32,558 bases of DNA from Oscillospiraceae bacterium. Its GTDB lineage: Bacteria > Bacillota > Clostridia > Oscillospirales > Ruminococcaceae. The notes under the pieces were generated by a model, which saw only the letters and a list, made by a program, of their open reading frames with translations, did not search any database and was not told the origin of the DNA. Location of the stretch: contig JAUNJJ010000034.1 of the NCBI GenBank assembly GCA_030533325.1, forward strand, positions 1-32,558, given 5' to 3'. Below are positions 1-8,126 of the stretch, piece after piece (position 1 is the stretch's first letter; each line of letters opens with the position of its first letter). A program made the translations under genes and the position numbers.

Positions 1-38
1 AGAACAATATTTGTTTCAGTGTTTTCTGCAGTAATTTC

Positions 39-110
39 ATCATAGCATATCTGAACCCTGTTTGTCTATAGTTTCGCCCTAAGAGGTAAACTGTTCACCC
101 TAAGAGGTAA
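39..110 (-). promoter_or_regulatory. Leftward promoter with tandem 21-bp-period direct repeats
   Basis: On the minus strand a TAGACA -35 (63-68) and a TATGAT -10 (39-44) are separated by 18 bp. Just upstream of the -35 lie two identical 13-nt direct repeats, TTACCTCTTAGGG on the minus strand, at 98-110 and 77-89, exactly 21 bp apart. Same-face direct repeats at two helical turns beside a weak -35 are typical of activator sites; LytTR-family response regulators and AgrA/ComE-like proteins bind such arrays. The regulated gene would lie left of the window, so neither the gene nor the regulator can be named. Confidence 0.45.
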
Positions 111-154
111 TTTTTTCTCATAATATGGAAATTAAAGACGTTCATTTTACTGTT

Positions 155-193
155 TCCCCAAAAACAAAACTACCCCACAGAGAAGACTGTGGA
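155..193 (-). terminator. Rho-independent terminator of the MATE gene
   Basis: Reading the minus strand just after the MATE stop codon, a CCACAG/CTGTGG stem (175-180 with 187-192) and a six-base loop are followed by a T-rich run (GGTAGTTTTGTTTTTGG). The position, 22 bp past the stop, fits a terminator for the leftward gene. Confidence 0.7.
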
Positions 194-214
194 GCGGTTT
201 AAGTTTGGCTGTGT

Positions 215-1567
215 TTATTCTGTCTTGCTATTTTTCATATTTCCGGTAACCCGAATGTACTTTGTAATGTTGACAGCAGCTCTTACAAGTTCGTCAGCTA
301 TTACAGCAAGGAATACACCGGTGATTCCAAGGTGGAATACCTTTACAAACACCATGGCGCATCCCACTACGAATACAGTACCGAAAATCTGAGTACAGAA
401 CATCCATATGGTATTTCCGCTTCCCCTGATGCCGTTTCCGATAATTATATTTGCAAACTTTCCGTAAAGATTGAGGCACATAAGAATAAGATATGTGCTG
501 CATACTGCAATAATCGACTCTTCGTTTGTAAATATTCTTACAATACCTTCGGGGAATATTAAACATACTATAAGCAGAACCAGGGCGATTGCAGCTGAGA
601 ATATATATGCCGTGAGACATACACCGATATATCCTTTTTTGTCCTTCTTTCCGACAGCTTCACTTGAAAGTGTGAGTGTTCCCTGTCCGAGTGCTCCGAC
701 AACGACTACAGCGAGAAGTTCCACGCTGAATACAATTGTATATATTCCCGCAGCCATTTCATCAATTGAGTTGAGTATGCGTATAAGCATGAGGTTGCCG
801 AGATTCCATGCAAAATCTTCGAGAGCAGTGTTCAGTCCAAGCTTTGCAGACGTGATGAACGGTTTAAGTTTTGCTGACATTACTTCACGAATGGAAGGAC
901 GTGTGTGAAGTTTTTTGCTTGTCATAAATATGTACCATGCGTATGCAAATCCGGCATATTCAGCTATAAGGGTGGCGATGGAAGCACCTTTTATGCCCAT
1001 TTCCGGAAAACCGAGGTTTCCGAATATGAGCACCCAGTCCAAAAAAATGTTGAGCCCTGCACGTACTACTCCGTACCAGATCAGCGGTTTTGTGTAGTTG
1101 GATGTCTGCATAATGACCATGCTGGATGCTTCCAGTCCCACAACAAGAAATACAGGTGCAAAAAATCTTACATATTCAAGGCACATCGGCATAAGATTGT
1201 CAGATACACCCATTGCTCTGAATACCGGTTCGGAAAAGAACATCCAGAACAGGAAAAGCAAAACGGGGATAACATTGTTCCATTTCAGCATGGATGCTGC
1301 GTATTCATGTGTTTTATCTTTTTCTCCTGCACCTACACGCTGACTTATCATTATTGATGCGCCGATAACAATCGAAAAACAGAATGACATCGTTGTCCAG
1401 ACCGGTGATGAAACATTGCTCAGGGCGCTCATATACATTTTGTTCATATGTCCCAGAAATGCACGGTCAATAAGCATCTGTACCTGGGAAATAATGTTGC
1501 TGAGAATAATCGGTACAGCGATTGTCAGCAGCGGTTTCACGTATTGTGTTTTCTTTTTTTCAGTCAT
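215..1567 (-). CDS. MATE-family multidrug/Na+ efflux transporter
   Basis: A 450-residue polytopic membrane protein of the MATE (MatE) family, which exports drugs or metabolites in exchange for Na+ or H+. The early segment with PLLTIAVPIILSNIISQVQ followed by DRAFLGHM matches the first helix and loop of the family, and a second half-repeat (LGLNTALEDFAWNLGNLMLIRIL) gives the expected two six-helix bundles. Length is normal. The frame stays open upstream to 1624, but the ATG at 1565-1567 is preceded by AAGGAGAG at proper spacing, so I start there. It is transcribed alone, divergently from the rimP operon, with its own terminator. The substrate cannot be deduced. A 9-bp stem with a 21-nt loop (1645-1683) sits in its upstream region. 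Confidence 0.9.
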   Translation of the reverse strand: MTEKKKTQYVKPLLTIAVPIILSNIISQVQMLIDRAFLGHMNKMYMSALSNVSSPVWTTMSFCFSIVIGASIMISQRVGAGEKDKTHEYAASMLKWNNVIPVLLFLFWMFFSEPVFRAMGVSDNLMPMCLEYVRFFAPVFLVVGLEASSMVIMQTSNYTKPLIWYGVVRAGLNIFLDWVLIFGNLGFPEMGIKGASIATLIAEYAGFAYAWYIFMTSKKLHTRPSIREVMSAKLKPFITSAKLGLNTALEDFAWNLGNLMLIRILNSIDEMAAGIYTIVFSVELLAVVVVGALGQGTLTLSSEAVGKKDKKGYIGVCLTAYIFSAAIALVLLIVCLIFPEGIVRIFTNEESIIAVCSTYLILMCLNLYGKFANIIIGNGIRGSGNTIWMFCTQIFGTVFVVGCAMVFVKVFHLGITGVFLAVIADELVRAAVNITKYIRVTGNMKNSKTE

Positions 1568-1728
1568 TTTTTCTCTCCTTCTGTAAAATATTTTCAGCTC
1601 ACACAAATAATACGATACAGACAAGGAAAAGGTTACAGAGAATGCCTGATTTTTTTATCTTTACTGTTTAACTGAAAATCAGGATATAATCCGGCTGCTT
1701 CTGAACCAAAATTTCAGCAAAAATACTA

Positions 1729-1757
1729 TTGATTTATCAATATCAGTGTGCTATAAT
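1729..1757 (+). promoter_or_regulatory. Promoter of the rimP-nusA-infB operon
   Basis: TTGATT (1729-1734), a 17-bp spacer and TATAAT (1752-1757) form a near-consensus sigma-A promoter. The predicted transcript starts near 1764, about 65 nt before the rimP start codon. Confidence 0.8.
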
Positions 1758-1778
1758 ATTTTATAGTATGATTATGAT

Positions 1779-1807
1779 GGAAAGGTCGGATAACTTCCGA
1801 CCTTTCC
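1779..1807 (+). other. Perfect 11-bp hairpin in the rimP operon leader
   Basis: GGAAAGGTCGG (1779-1789) pairs without mismatch with CCGACCTTTCC (1797-1807) around a seven-base loop. It lies about 15 nt into the predicted transcript and ends 22 nt before the rimP start. The following bases (TTTATG) are too short a U-run for a classical terminator. It could be a weak attenuator, a NusA-responsive pause hairpin or an mRNA 5'-end stabiliser. The structure is seen; the role is inference. Confidence 0.7.
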
Positions 1808-1829
1808 TTTATGTATGGAGGTAACGCTT

Positions 1830-2309
1830 TTGAAGATAAAAAAGTACGGAAATACCGAGCTTAAAATCAGAGAAATAGCTCAGCCGATTGCCGATGAACT
1901 CGGATATGATATCTGGGATATTCAGTACGTTAAAGAAGGTGCAGAGTGGTATCTGAGAGTATTTATTGACAAAGAGGACGGAATTGACATTGATGACTGC
2001 GAAGCGATGACAAGACCGCTTAATGAAAAGCTCGATGAACTTGATCCGATAAAGGACAGCTATATTTTTGAAGTCGGTTCGGCAGGACTTGAGAGAGAAC
2101 TTGTGAGGGAAGAACACTTTAAGGCATGTACCGGACTTGAGGTAAGAGCTCATCTTTTTATGAACGTAAACGGAAGCAGGGACATTATCGGAACGCTTGC
2201 TTCATACACTAAGGAATCAGTTAAGCTTGTTATTGACGGCGAGGAGAAAGAAATACCGCTGTCGGATATAGCATATATCAGATTATACGAAGAATTTGAA
2301 TTTGATTAA
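1830..2309 (+). CDS. rimP: Ribosome maturation factor RimP
   Basis: RimP binds the 30S precursor and helps assemble the head of the small subunit. The 159-residue protein has the two-part RimP layout: an N-terminal alpha/beta domain with the motif ELGYDIWDIQYVKEGAEWYLRV, the DCEAMTRPLNEKLDE helix, the conserved YIFEVGSAGLERE segment near residues 80-93, and a C-terminal Sm-like half. I choose TTG at 1830 because GGAGG at 1817-1821 sits eight bases upstream. The in-frame ATG at 1815 overlaps that ribosome site and has none of its own. It is first in the operon and 23 bp ahead of nusA, the standard bacterial arrangement. Confidence 0.93.
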   Translation: MKIKKYGNTELKIREIAQPIADELGYDIWDIQYVKEGAEWYLRVFIDKEDGIDIDDCEAMTRPLNEKLDELDPIKDSYIFEVGSAGLERELVREEHFKACTGLEVRAHLFMNVNGSRDIIGTLASYTKESVKLVIDGEEKEIPLSDIAYIRLYEEFEFD

Positions 2310-2332
2310 TAAACCGGAGGTAGATTGAAAAA

Positions 2333-3484
2333 ATGAACAAGGGTTTTTTTGAAGCATTAAGAATGCTCGGTGACGAAAACAGTGTGGACGTTGAAGTATT
2401 GATAGAGAAGGTTAAGTCAGCACTTATGAAGGCAGTAAAAAAATCATATCCTGACTGTGAAAATATCAATATCAACATTGATCCTGATACAAACACATTT
2501 GAGATAAGCATTATCAAGGAAGTTGTCGATGACGAACCGCTTGATGACAACGAAATCAATATCGATGTTGCAAGAACAATTGATCCTGGCGCATATGTCG
2601 GCAGCATGGTTGCAGTAAAGATTGATACAGCACAGTTTGGAAGAGCAGCTGCCCAGTCAGCCAAGCAGTCTATCAAGACTGATCTTCGTGAGATTAACCG
2701 TGAAAATCTCCTTAACCAGTTCCAGAACAAGGAAAATGAATGTATCAGTGCTAAGATTACCCAGATTGAACCAAGCAGGGGAACTGCAACACTTATGTAC
2801 GACAAGACCGAGCTCTATCTCTTTAAGAACGACCAGATTCCTGGCGAAGTACTTAAGGAAGGACAGACGGTTAAGGTATATATAACAGGTATTGTAAGCA
2901 AGGAAAAGAAGCCTATCGTAAAGATTTCAAGAACACACAAGGATCTTGTAAAGAGGCTCTTCGAGCTCGAGGTTCCTGAGATATATGACGGAACAGTGGA
3001 GATAAAATCAATCTCACGTGAAGCCGGTTCAAGAACAAAGATTGCTGTATACTCAAAGAACCCTGATGTTGATGCAATCGGTGCATGTATCGGGCCTAAG
3101 AGATCAAGAATCACCAATATTGTAAACGAACTCAACGGTGAAAAGATAGATATTGTTGTATACAGTGAAAATCCTGAGGAATTTATTGCTAAGTCGCTTG
3201 CTCCTTCGGAAGTTACACAGGTTATACTGGATGAAGAGTCAAGAGCATGTACAGTTATTGTACCGGATTCACAGCTTTCACTTGCTATCGGCAACAGAGG
3301 TCAGAATGCAAAGCTTGCAGCCAAGCTTACTGGTTACAAGATAGACATCAAGCCTGTTTCAGAAGCAGCAAAGGCTCTCGAAGAAGCACAGAAAGAGGAG
3401 ATAGAAATAGCAGAAGAAGCCGCAGAAGAAGATATCGTTCTTGATATTCCTGAAACAGAAGAACAGGAAATTTCTGAGGAATGA
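2333..3484 (+). CDS. nusA: Transcription termination/antitermination factor NusA
   Basis: NusA binds RNA polymerase near the RNA exit channel and modulates pausing, termination and antitermination. The 383-residue protein shows the N-terminal polymerase-binding domain (residues 1 to about 125), an S1 domain (about 133-200), KH1 (about 210-280, with YDGTVEIKSISREAGSRTKIAV) and KH2 (about 280-345, with IGNRGQNAKLAAKL). It ends in a roughly 35-residue Glu-rich tail. It lacks the extra C-terminal repeats of the E. coli protein, as is usual in Firmicutes. The KH1 GxxG loop reads G254-P-K-R257 where I expect a final glycine. The start ATG follows GGAGG by 12 bases. The last four bases overlap the first possible ylxR start. 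Confidence 0.96.
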   Translation: MNKGFFEALRMLGDENSVDVEVLIEKVKSALMKAVKKSYPDCENININIDPDTNTFEISIIKEVVDDEPLDDNEINIDVARTIDPGAYVGSMVAVKIDTAQFGRAAAQSAKQSIKTDLREINRENLLNQFQNKENECISAKITQIEPSRGTATLMYDKTELYLFKNDQIPGEVLKEGQTVKVYITGIVSKEKKPIVKISRTHKDLVKRLFELEVPEIYDGTVEIKSISREAGSRTKIAVYSKNPDVDAIGACIGPKRSRITNIVNELNGEKIDIVVYSENPEEFIAKSLAPSEVTQVILDEESRACTVIVPDSQLSLAIGNRGQNAKLAAKLTGYKIDIKPVSEAAKALEEAQKEEIEIAEEAAEEDIVLDIPETEEQEISEE

Positions 3485-3486
3485 TT

Positions 3487-3759
3487 ATGAGTACCAAAAA
3501 AGTTCCTGAAAGAATGTGCTGCGGCTGCAGTACAATGAAGCCGAAAAAAGAACTGATCAGAATAGTCAGAACAGCTGAAAATGAAGTAAAACTTGACTTT
3601 ACAGGACGTCTGAACGGAAGAGGAGCGTACATATGTCCGGATAAAAACTGTCTTGCAAAGGCAAGAAAATCCGGTCGTATAGCAAGATCTTTCGGCTGTG
3701 AAATAAGCGACAGAATTTATGAGGAGTTTGAAAATGAACTGGCAGGAAAAATTCTTTAA
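3487..3759 (+). CDS. ylxR: YlxR family RNA-binding protein (DUF448)
   Basis: A small basic protein of about 90 residues, found in many bacteria between nusA and infB. The features seen are the CCGCSTMKPKKELIRIVR opening, with three cysteines and a basic patch, and the diagnostic GRGAYIC motif around residues 40-46. Structures of the family suggest nucleic-acid binding; published work links it to rnpB or ribosome-related regulation, but its role here is inferred. Two starts are possible: ATG at 3481 overlaps the nusA stop, but GAGGA (3476-3480) touches it directly. ATG at 3487 has a six-base spacing and is preferred. The gene overlaps ylxQ by 26 bp, implying translational coupling. Confidence 0.92.
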   Translation: MSTKKVPERMCCGCSTMKPKKELIRIVRTAENEVKLDFTGRLNGRGAYICPDKNCLAKARKSGRIARSFGCEISDRIYEEFENELAGKIL

Positions 3760-4063
3760 TCTTTTCACTATATGCGAAAAATCAGGAAAACTTGTCAAGG
3801 GTTTTGATATTTCAAAAGAGGCAGTATCAGGCGGGAAGGCCGCATGTGTTATGGTAACAGCTGATGTTTCAGCCAAAACACTTAAGGAAGTAAGCTTTAT
3901 GTGCAGAAACTTTCCTGACCTTCCTGTTGTCAATCTTCCTTTCAGTATGGATGATATAAAAAAGAGTATTGGAAGAAAAGCAGGAGTTATGGCAGTATGT
4001 GACAAGGGATTTGCAGACAAGCTCACGGAGTATGCCTTAGCAGCCTCAGAAAGTACAGACTGA
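3734..4063 (+). CDS. ylxQ: YlxQ-like ribosomal protein L7Ae/L30e family protein
   Basis: A 109-residue protein in the position always held by YlxQ, between ylxR and infB. The opening CEKSGKLVKGFDISKEAVSGGKAACVMVTADVS matches the L7Ae/L30e fold, whose members bind kink-turn RNA. The second half, LPVVNLPFSMDDIKKSIGRKAGVMAVCDKGFADKL, corresponds to the RNA-proximal helix and final strand. ATG at 3734 is chosen because GAGGAG lies seven bases upstream, inside the end of ylxR; an ATG at 3719 in the same frame lacks a ribosome site. The molecular role in bacteria is not well settled; RNA binding is inferred from the family. Confidence 0.85.
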   Translation: MNWQEKFFNLFTICEKSGKLVKGFDISKEAVSGGKAACVMVTADVSAKTLKEVSFMCRNFPDLPVVNLPFSMDDIKKSIGRKAGVMAVCDKGFADKLTEYALAASESTD

Positions 4064-4102
4064 CTTCTGAAAAAATAAATTATCGGGAGGTATCTTAATA
4101 AG

Positions 4103-6727
4103 ATGGTAAAAAAGATTAAAATAAGTGATCTGGCAAAGGATCTTAATGTTCCTGGAAATGATATAGCAGAATTAATGGGAGAGTATTCTGAAGTTAAGAA
4201 AAAACCTTCTTCAACACTTAACGAAGAGGAAATCAACTTAGTTCTTGAGCACTATACTCAGCAGAACCAGGTGGCCAGTTTTGATGCCTACTTTGATCAA
4301 AGAAACAAAAAGGACAGCAGCGGACCAGCTGATGTAAAGAAAGAAGAAATTCAGAAACCTGAAAAGGAAGCAGCAAAGTCCGGTTCAGATAAAAAGACAG
4401 AAGCCAAAAAACCAGAAAAGCCAAAGCAGGAAGTAAAGACTCAGGAAAAAGCACCTGAGAAGAAAAATGCTCCGGAGAAAAAAACGGAACCAGCACCTGC
4501 ACCGGAAAAAGAAGAAAAAAAATCAACTGATGATAAGGGGGCCCCGGCAGATAATATGAATCAGAAAAATAATAATTCACCAAAAAGCAAAGCACCGGCA
4601 AATACTGACGAACCGGCAAAACAGCCGGCAAAGAAACAGAAGGATTTTTCAAGACCGTTACAGCAGAACAAGCCGAAACAGGAAAAAACACCTAAGAATA
4701 ATGAAAGAAGAGGCGAGAAGACAAGCCTTAATGCGAATATGGCATCATCTGTACCTGAAAGATCAGTACGTACAGTTGATACAAGAGGAAGCTATGTTGA
4801 ACTTGACAAGTACAATGAAAGATATGAACAGATAGCTCCTAAGAGTCACACAAAGGATAACTACACAAAGAAGCAGAAGATCAACCAGAAATCTGCCCAG
4901 AAGAACAAGCACCTTTCAAAGAAGGAAACAGAAACAGAGAAGCTTCGCCGTCTTGAACTTGAACGCGCAAGAAAGCAGCAGCTCAAGGTTCTTATCCCTG
5001 ACAGCATAGTAGTAAGCGAACTTGCTACACGTCTTAAGGTAACAGTTTCAGAAGTTATCAAGAAACTCATGGGACTTGGCGTTATGGCCTCAATCAATGA
5101 GGAAATTGACTTTGATACGGCCTCACTCGTAGCCGAAGAACTTGGAGCAAAAGTTGAAAAGGAAGTTATCGTTACTATCGAAGAGAGACTTATTGATGAT
5201 ACTGATTCTGAAGAGGATATGGTTGAAAGAGATCCTGTAGTTGTTGTTATGGGACACGTTGACCACGGTAAGACATCACTTCTTGACAATATCAGAAAAG
5301 CTAATGTAACTGCTTCGGAAGCAGGCGGTATCACACAGCATATCGGTGCTTACAAGGTAAGAGTAGGAGATAAGCACATTACATTCCTTGATACACCAGG
5401 ACACGAAGCATTTACTTCAATGAGAGCAAGAGGTGCTTCTGTAACAGATATTGCTATTCTCGTTGTTGCGGCCGATGACGGTATCATGCCTCAGACAATC
5501 GAAGCTATCAACCATGCCAAGGCAGCTAACGTATCAATAATCGTAGCTATCAACAAGATGGATAAGGAAGGCGCTAATCCGGATAAGGTTAAGCAGGAAC
5601 TCACAGAACACGGTCTTGTTATTGAAGAATGGGGCGGTGATATCATCTGTGTACCTGTATCAGCAAAGACAGGTGAAGGTATAAAAGAACTCCTTGAGAA
5701 CGTACTTCTTGTTGCTGAATTCCGTGAACTCAAGGCAAATCCTAACAGACTTGCAAAGGGTGCTGTTATCGAAGCAAGACTTGACAAGGGCCGCGGACCT
5801 ATCGCAACTCTTCTTGTACAGAACGGTACACTCCATCAGGGAGATATAATCATCGCAGGTACATCTGTCGGAAGAGTAAGAGTTATGACAAATGACAAGG
5901 GCAAGGAAGTTAAGAGTGCAGGACCTTCCGTACCTGTTGAGATTACAGGTCTCGCTGAAGTTCCAAGTGCAGGTGACACATTCAATGCAGTTGAGGATGA
6001 AAGACTTGCAAGAGAGCTTGTAGAACAGAGAAAGCATGAAGCCAAGGAAGAACAGTTCAAGGCTTACCATAAGGTTACACTCGACAATCTCTTCAGCCAG
6101 ATTGCCGAAGGGGATATCAAGGAACTCCCTATCATCGTTAAGGCTGACGTTCAGGGTTCTGTTGAAGCGGTTAAGCAGAGTCTTGAAAAGCTTTCAAACG
6201 ACGAGGTAAGAGTAAGAGTAATTCACGGTGGTGTTGGTACAGTATCAGAGGGTGATGTAATGCTTGCAAACGCATCCAATGCTATCATCATCGGATTTAA
6301 CGTAAGACCGGATCCTGTTGTTGCGGAAAGCGCAAAGAAGGACGGCGTGGATATCCGTCTTTACAGAATCATCTATGATGCAATCGAAGAGGTTGAAACA
6401 GCTATGAAGGGTATGCTCGCTCCTAAGTACAGAGAAAACCTCATGGGACGTATAGAAGTAAGACAGGTATACAGAATTTCAAACGTTGGTGCGGTTGCCG
6501 GTTCATATGTTCTTGACGGTAAGGTTACAAGACAGTGTGAAATCAGAGTTGTAAGAGACGGCATAGTAATTGCAGAAGACAAGATTGACAGCCTTAAGCG
6601 CTTTAAGGATGATGTAAAGGAAGTTGCAGCAGGTTACGAATGCGGTATCGGTCTTGAACGCTTCAACGATATCAAGGAAGGCGATATTTTTGAAGCATTT
6701 ATCATGGAAGAGTATCGTGAAGACTAA
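4103..6727 (+). CDS. infB: Translation initiation factor IF-2
   Basis: IF-2 is the GTPase that places fMet-tRNA on the 30S subunit and promotes subunit joining. The 874-residue protein begins with an IF2_N domain (residues 1-50), followed by a Lys/Glu/Pro-rich linker of about 230 residues and a second IF2_N domain (about 295-350). The G domain carries G1 GHVDHGKT at 384-391, G3 DTPGH at 430-434, G4 NKMD at 484-487 and G5 SAK at 520-522. The remaining part holds the beta-barrel and C-terminal fMet-tRNA-binding domains. Start ATG is preceded by GGGAGG. All nucleotide-binding motifs are intact. The position after ylxQ and before rbfA is the canonical order. Confidence 0.97.
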   Translation: MVKKIKISDLAKDLNVPGNDIAELMGEYSEVKKKPSSTLNEEEINLVLEHYTQQNQVASFDAYFDQRNKKDSSGPADVKKEEIQKPEKEAAKSGSDKKTEAKKPEKPKQEVKTQEKAPEKKNAPEKKTEPAPAPEKEEKKSTDDKGAPADNMNQKNNNSPKSKAPANTDEPAKQPAKKQKDFSRPLQQNKPKQEKTPKNNERRGEKTSLNANMASSVPERSVRTVDTRGSYVELDKYNERYEQIAPKSHTKDNYTKKQKINQKSAQKNKHLSKKETETEKLRRLELERARKQQLKVLIPDSIVVSELATRLKVTVSEVIKKLMGLGVMASINEEIDFDTASLVAEELGAKVEKEVIVTIEERLIDDTDSEEDMVERDPVVVVMGHVDHGKTSLLDNIRKANVTASEAGGITQHIGAYKVRVGDKHITFLDTPGHEAFTSMRARGASVTDIAILVVAADDGIMPQTIEAINHAKAANVSIIVAINKMDKEGANPDKVKQELTEHGLVIEEWGGDIICVPVSAKTGEGIKELLENVLLVAEFRELKANPNRLAKGAVIEARLDKGRGPIATLLVQNGTLHQGDIIIAGTSVGRVRVMTNDKGKEVKSAGPSVPVEITGLAEVPSAGDTFNAVEDERLARELVEQRKHEAKEEQFKAYHKVTLDNLFSQIAEGDIKELPIIVKADVQGSVEAVKQSLEKLSNDEVRVRVIHGGVGTVSEGDVMLANASNAIIIGFNVRPDPVVAESAKKDGVDIRLYRIIYDAIEEVETAMKGMLAPKYRENLMGRIEVRQVYRISNVGAVAGSYVLDGKVTRQCEIRVVRDGIVIAEDKIDSLKRFKDDVKEVAAGYECGIGLERFNDIKEGDIFEAFIMEEYRED

Positions 6728-6765
6728 TTCAGGCATATCTGATACAGAAAGGGAGGCTGTAAATT

Positions 6766-7122
6766 ATGGCAAGCTTTAAGGCAGGAAGACTCGGAGAGGA
6801 TATCAAGAGAGAGCTTACGGATATAATACGCGGGCTTAAGGATCCGAGAATAGCGGAATTTTTAACAATAGTGAGAGTTGACCTTTCAAACGACCTTTCA
6901 CACTGCAAAATTTATGTTTCCAGTTTTGAAGGAATAGAAAAAGCACAGCAGTCTGTAAAGGGACTTACCAGTGCTTCCGGATATATCAGAAGAGAACTCT
7001 TCGCACGTCTTAAGATGCGCAAGAGTCCGGAACTGAAGTTTATAGCTGATAATTCAATAGAACGCAGCAGTGAGATAAACAGGATAATAGATAATTTTGA
7101 TCACAGCGGGGAGCAGGATTGA
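6766..7122 (+). CDS. rbfA: 30S ribosome-binding factor RbfA
   Basis: RbfA is a cold-shock-associated assembly factor that binds the 30S neck and helps 16S rRNA maturation. The 118-residue protein shows the KH-like fold landmarks: the opening GRLGEDIKREL helix, the LKDPRIAEFLTIVRVDLSNDLSHCKIYVS strand-turn-strand, and the conserved KMRKSPELKFIADNSIE segment near residues 88-104. Length is typical. A GGGAGG ribosome site precedes the ATG. The stop codon lies inside a strong stem-loop (7106-7142). Confidence 0.95.
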   Translation: MASFKAGRLGEDIKRELTDIIRGLKDPRIAEFLTIVRVDLSNDLSHCKIYVSSFEGIEKAQQSVKGLTSASGYIRRELFARLKMRKSPELKFIADNSIERSSEINRIIDNFDHSGEQD

Positions 7123-7142
7123 TACACAATCCTGTTATCCCG
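7106..7142 (+). other. Stem-loop across the rbfA stop codon
   Basis: CAGGATTG (7114-7121) pairs with CAATCCTG (7127-7134) around ATACA, and flanking CGGG/CCCG bases extend the stem after internal loops. The rbfA TGA (7120-7122) lies at the loop boundary. The following sequence is not T-rich, so it is not a classical terminator. It may tune message stability or processing between rbfA and nrnA. Confidence 0.5.
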
Positions 7143-7169
7143 GTAAAATCTGATAAGGAATGAGTATAT

Positions 7170-8126
7170 ATGCAGATAGATTATAAACAGGCAGCAGAGA
7201 TTATAAAATCATGTGATGATGTTCATATTCTGACACATCAGAGTCCTGACGGTGATACATTAGGTTCCGGATATGCACTTTATTTTGCTTTGCGTCAGCT
7301 CGGAAAGAGAGCTGCTGTAATATGTCCTGACGGAGCTACACAAAGGTATGCATTTATCGGAGAGGGATATACTGAGGAGAGCTTTGAAGCAAAAACAGTT
7401 ATTGCTGTGGACGTTGCAGATCCTGCACTTCTCGGTTCTGTCAGAGAATGCTATGAAAACAGGGTTGATCTGTGCATAGATCACCATGTTTCAAATGTTA
7501 TGTATGCAAAGAAGACGCTTCTTAACGGAAGTGCAGCTGCAAACTGTGAGATCATGTACAGACTTTTTGCGGAGATTGGCATAAAAACAGATAATGATAT
7601 TGCAAGATGTCTTTATACAGGTATTGCTACTGACACAGGCTGTTTCAAGTATGGAAACACAACAGCAGATACACACAGAATAGCAGCTGAACTTATCGGC
7701 TATGATATCGACTTTGCACGTATAAACCGTGAGATGTTCGATATAAAGAGCAGAGAGAGAATCAGACTGGAACAGCATATACTCAACAATATGGAAGTAT
7801 ACTTCGGGGAGAGATGCGGTGTCCTCTGTATTACAGACAGATTCCGTTCAGAGCTTGGAGTTGCTGACGAGGAACTTGACGGTATTGCGGGGCTTCCGCT
7901 TCAGATACAGGATATGGAGATTGCTGTAACTCTTAAGGAAAAAAGTACAGGAGGATTCAAGGTATCCATGCGTTCTGCCGGCAGGGTAAATGTATCTGCC
8001 ATATGTCAGCAGCTTGGCGGCGGCGGGCATATTAATGCAGCCGGATGTTTTATAAAAGCAGATCTTGACGAATCAAAGAGAAGAGTTCTTGAACTCGCAG
8101 GAAAGGCGCTTGGTGAACTGAATTGA
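7170..8126 (+). CDS. nrnA: DHH-family nanoRNase / pAp phosphatase (NrnA-like)
   Basis: NrnA-type enzymes degrade RNA oligonucleotides of a few bases and dephosphorylate 3'-phosphoadenosine 5'-phosphate; related family members hydrolyse cyclic-di-AMP breakdown products. The 318-residue protein has the DHH catalytic domain with metal ligands visible as H23, D27 and D29 (in THQSPDGD), D81 in VDVAD and the signature D104-H105-H106. A further motif, TDTGCFKYGNTTADTHR, follows. The DHHA1 substrate domain ends with GGGGH at 283-287. All expected metal residues are present. It sits between rbfA and truB as in other Firmicutes, and its stop overlaps the truB start (TTGA). Which activity dominates cannot be told from sequence. 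Confidence 0.92.
   Translation: MQIDYKQAAEIIKSCDDVHILTHQSPDGDTLGSGYALYFALRQLGKRAAVICPDGATQRYAFIGEGYTEESFEAKTVIAVDVADPALLGSVRECYENRVDLCIDHHVSNVMYAKKTLLNGSAAANCEIMYRLFAEIGIKTDNDIARCLYTGIATDTGCFKYGNTTADTHRIAAELIGYDIDFARINREMFDIKSRERIRLEQHILNNMEVYFGERCGVLCITDRFRSELGVADEELDGIAGLPLQIQDMEIAVTLKEKSTGGFKVSMRSAGRVNVSAICQQLGGGGHINAAGCFIKADLDESKRRVLELAGKALGELN

Noticed and set aside
1645..1683. Rho-independent terminator from the CCTGATTTT/AAAATCAGG pair
   Set aside because: The 21-nt loop is too large, the stem is AT-rich, and no T-run follows on either strand. No rightward gene ends there either.
3334..4236. Long minus-strand open frame opposite nusA, ylxR and ylxQ
   Set aside because: It is a shadow of conserved plus-strand genes, has no ribosome site or family motif, and its composition is what antisense of Lys/Glu-rich coding gives.
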